Shown: piece after piece, positions 4,728 through 5,512 of the stretch
Numbering within the stretch: the stretch's first letter is position 1
How the letters are laid out: each line of letters begins with the position of its first letter
Source of the DNA: an uncultured Clostridia bacterium
Lineage (GTDB): Bacteria; Bacillota; Clostridia; Oscillospirales; Acutalibacteraceae
Direction of reading: 5' to 3'
DNA: 5,512 nt
Assembly (NCBI GenBank): GCA_944382025.1
Contig: CALWMQ010000046.1
Span: 1 to 5,512 of the forward strand
Translations under genes and position numbers: made by a program
The notes under the pieces: model-generated
What the model was told of the DNA's origin: nothing
Databases searched by the model: none
What the model saw: only the letters and a program-made list of their open reading frames with translations

Positions 4728-5512
4728 GGTTAACCGCCTCCTTTTCCTTGTTGGTTCCGGCCAGCAGATACACGCTGCCCAGGGTAACCCGCTGGGCGGC
4801 GGCCATGACCCGTTCCCGGGTAACGGCGGCAATTTCCTGTGCCGCCTGGGCGGGGGTGATCACCTGGGGAAGCAGGCTTTGTCCCAGATACCATCCCGCC
4901 TGGGAGGGCTGGGAATCCTCCACCGAGGCAAAGGAACTGCAGGCGCTGAGGCGGGCGGATTCCAGATCCTCCTGGGTGAAATTCCCCTGCCGGATGGCTT
5001 CCAGCTGGCGGAGGATTTCCTCTTTGGCCTTTTCGGTATTTTTTTCTTCCACCCCGCTGTCCACCAGCAGCAGGCCTTTCAGCCGGTCGTAGGAAGAGGC
5101 GCAGTAGTAACACAGGCTCAGTTTTTCCCGGACGTTGCGAAACAGAAGGGAGTGGGGCGTCCCGCCCAAAAGGGCGTTCATGAGGCGGGCGGCCATCACA
5201 TCCCCATCCGGCTCCGCGACGCCGGTACGGAAGCCCATGACCAGTTTGCACTGGCCGACTTCCATACGTTCTACCCGCTGCCGTACAGGTGAGTCGGGGA
5301 CAGCGGTCACGGTAGAACAGGCGGCAGGAGCGCGGTTGGGCAGTTGCCCCAGGCCCTGCAGGAAGGCCTGGGAAACGGCGGCAGGATCCCCGCTGCCCTG
5401 GACGATGAGCTGGATCCGGGCGGTACGCAGGGCCTGCTTCCAGGCGTCGGCGACTGTTTGAGGGGTCAGAGCCTCAACCTGCTGAGCGGTGCCGTACCGA
5501 TCCACAGCGTAG
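4720..5512 (-). CDS. ymfF: M16 family peptidase-like protein, YmfF-like (5' end outside window)
   Basis: The last 263 or so residues of an M16-family protein; the frame is open to the window edge, so the true start is outside. The visible part covers the end of the N-terminal half and the C-terminal M16 domain. Key stretches are KLVMGFRTGV, the helix MAARLMNALLGG, and SLLFRNVREKLSLCYYCASSYD, which holds the Arg/Tyr region typical of the non-catalytic partner in two-subunit M16 enzymes, then LLLVDSGVE. Related YmfF proteins are about 420-430 residues, so roughly 160 are missing and absence of HxxEH cannot be checked here. It overlaps the start of the HxxEH-bearing ymfH by 8 nt, which strongly suggests the two work as a pair. 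The family is linked to EF-P modification in B. subtilis; the exact role is unknown. A GTG at 5505 is in frame but is not the natural start, because conserved sequence should precede it. Confidence 0.88.
   Translation of the reverse strand, partial: YAVDRYGTAQQVEALTPQTVADAWKQALRTARIQLIVQGSGDPAAVSQAFLQGLGQLPNRAPAACSTVTAVPDSPVRQRVERMEVGQCKLVMGFRTGVAEPDGDVMAARLMNALLGGTPHSLLFRNVREKLSLCYYCASSYDRLKGLLLVDSGVEEKNTEKAKEEILRQLEAIRQGNFTQEDLESARLSACSSFASVEDSQPSQAGWYLGQSLLPQVITPAQAAQEIAAVTRERVMAAAQRVTLGSVYLLAGTNKEKEAVNHG
4737..4743 (-). promoter_or_regulatory. Ribosome binding site deciding the ymfH start
   Basis: A full AAGGAGG lies 9 nt before ATG at 4727, inside the last codons of ymfF. It fixes the ymfH start there rather than at the upstream in-frame ATG at 4832, whose extra 35 residues are Pro/Trp/Arg-rich and unlike an M16 N-terminus. 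Confidence 0.9.

Noticed and set aside
3420..4832. Longer form of YmfH starting at 4832
   Set aside because: The extra 35 residues come from ymfF read in another frame. AAGGAGG and the M16 family pattern support ATG at 4727.
1..5512. CRISPR array, tRNA, rRNA, transposase or phage genes
   Set aside because: I looked for regularly spaced direct repeats, tRNA-like cloverleaf ends and mobile-element proteins and saw none. The only repeats are the two inverted copies reported.

Overview
The window looks like a chromosomal segment of a GC-rich anaerobic Firmicute, most likely a Clostridia member of the Oscillospiraceae/Ruminococcaceae type. This rests on a ymfF/ymfH pair of M16 peptidase homologues, a Gram-positive-style Lgt, strong AAGGAGG ribosome binding sites, and GC-rich genes separated by AT-rich regulatory DNA. 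The genus is inference; nothing here fixes it.

The right-hand three quarters (1281-5512) is one compact minus-strand operon, read from high to low coordinates: the 3' part of ymfF (M16 family, cut by the window edge), ymfH (M16 metallopeptidase with HxxEH), lgt (prolipoprotein diacylglyceryl transferase with a long acidic C-terminal tail) and folD (methylene-THF dehydrogenase/cyclohydrolase). ymfF and ymfH overlap by 8 nt, ymfH and lgt are 68 nt apart with a hairpin between them, and lgt and folD are 2 nt apart. A GC-rich hairpin with a T-run just after folD closes the operon. The genes are housekeeping: two peptidase-like proteins that database families associate with EF-P modification, lipoprotein lipidation at the membrane, and one-carbon metabolism.

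The left-hand quarter (1-1280) is sparser. The first 87 bases read as the last 28 codons of an unidentified plus-strand gene. A minus-strand gene at 474-815 encodes an unrecognised 113-residue membrane protein with its own sigma-A-type promoter (TGnTATAAT), a strong ribosome binding site, and a double, overlapping intrinsic terminator. An AT-rich stretch (about 861-1000, 74% A+T) upstream of it holds several palindromes. One of these matches the Firmicutes LexA (SOS) box at 9 of 10 defined positions.

The most unusual structural feature is a diverged repeat of about 145-170 bp present twice in opposite orientation (about 86-254 and 1080-1243). The copies flank the small membrane gene together with its promoter and terminator. 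They contain no convincing protein gene and look like a dispersed, structured intergenic element. I see no complete new defence or mobile system, no CRISPR array, no tRNA or rRNA and no transposase.
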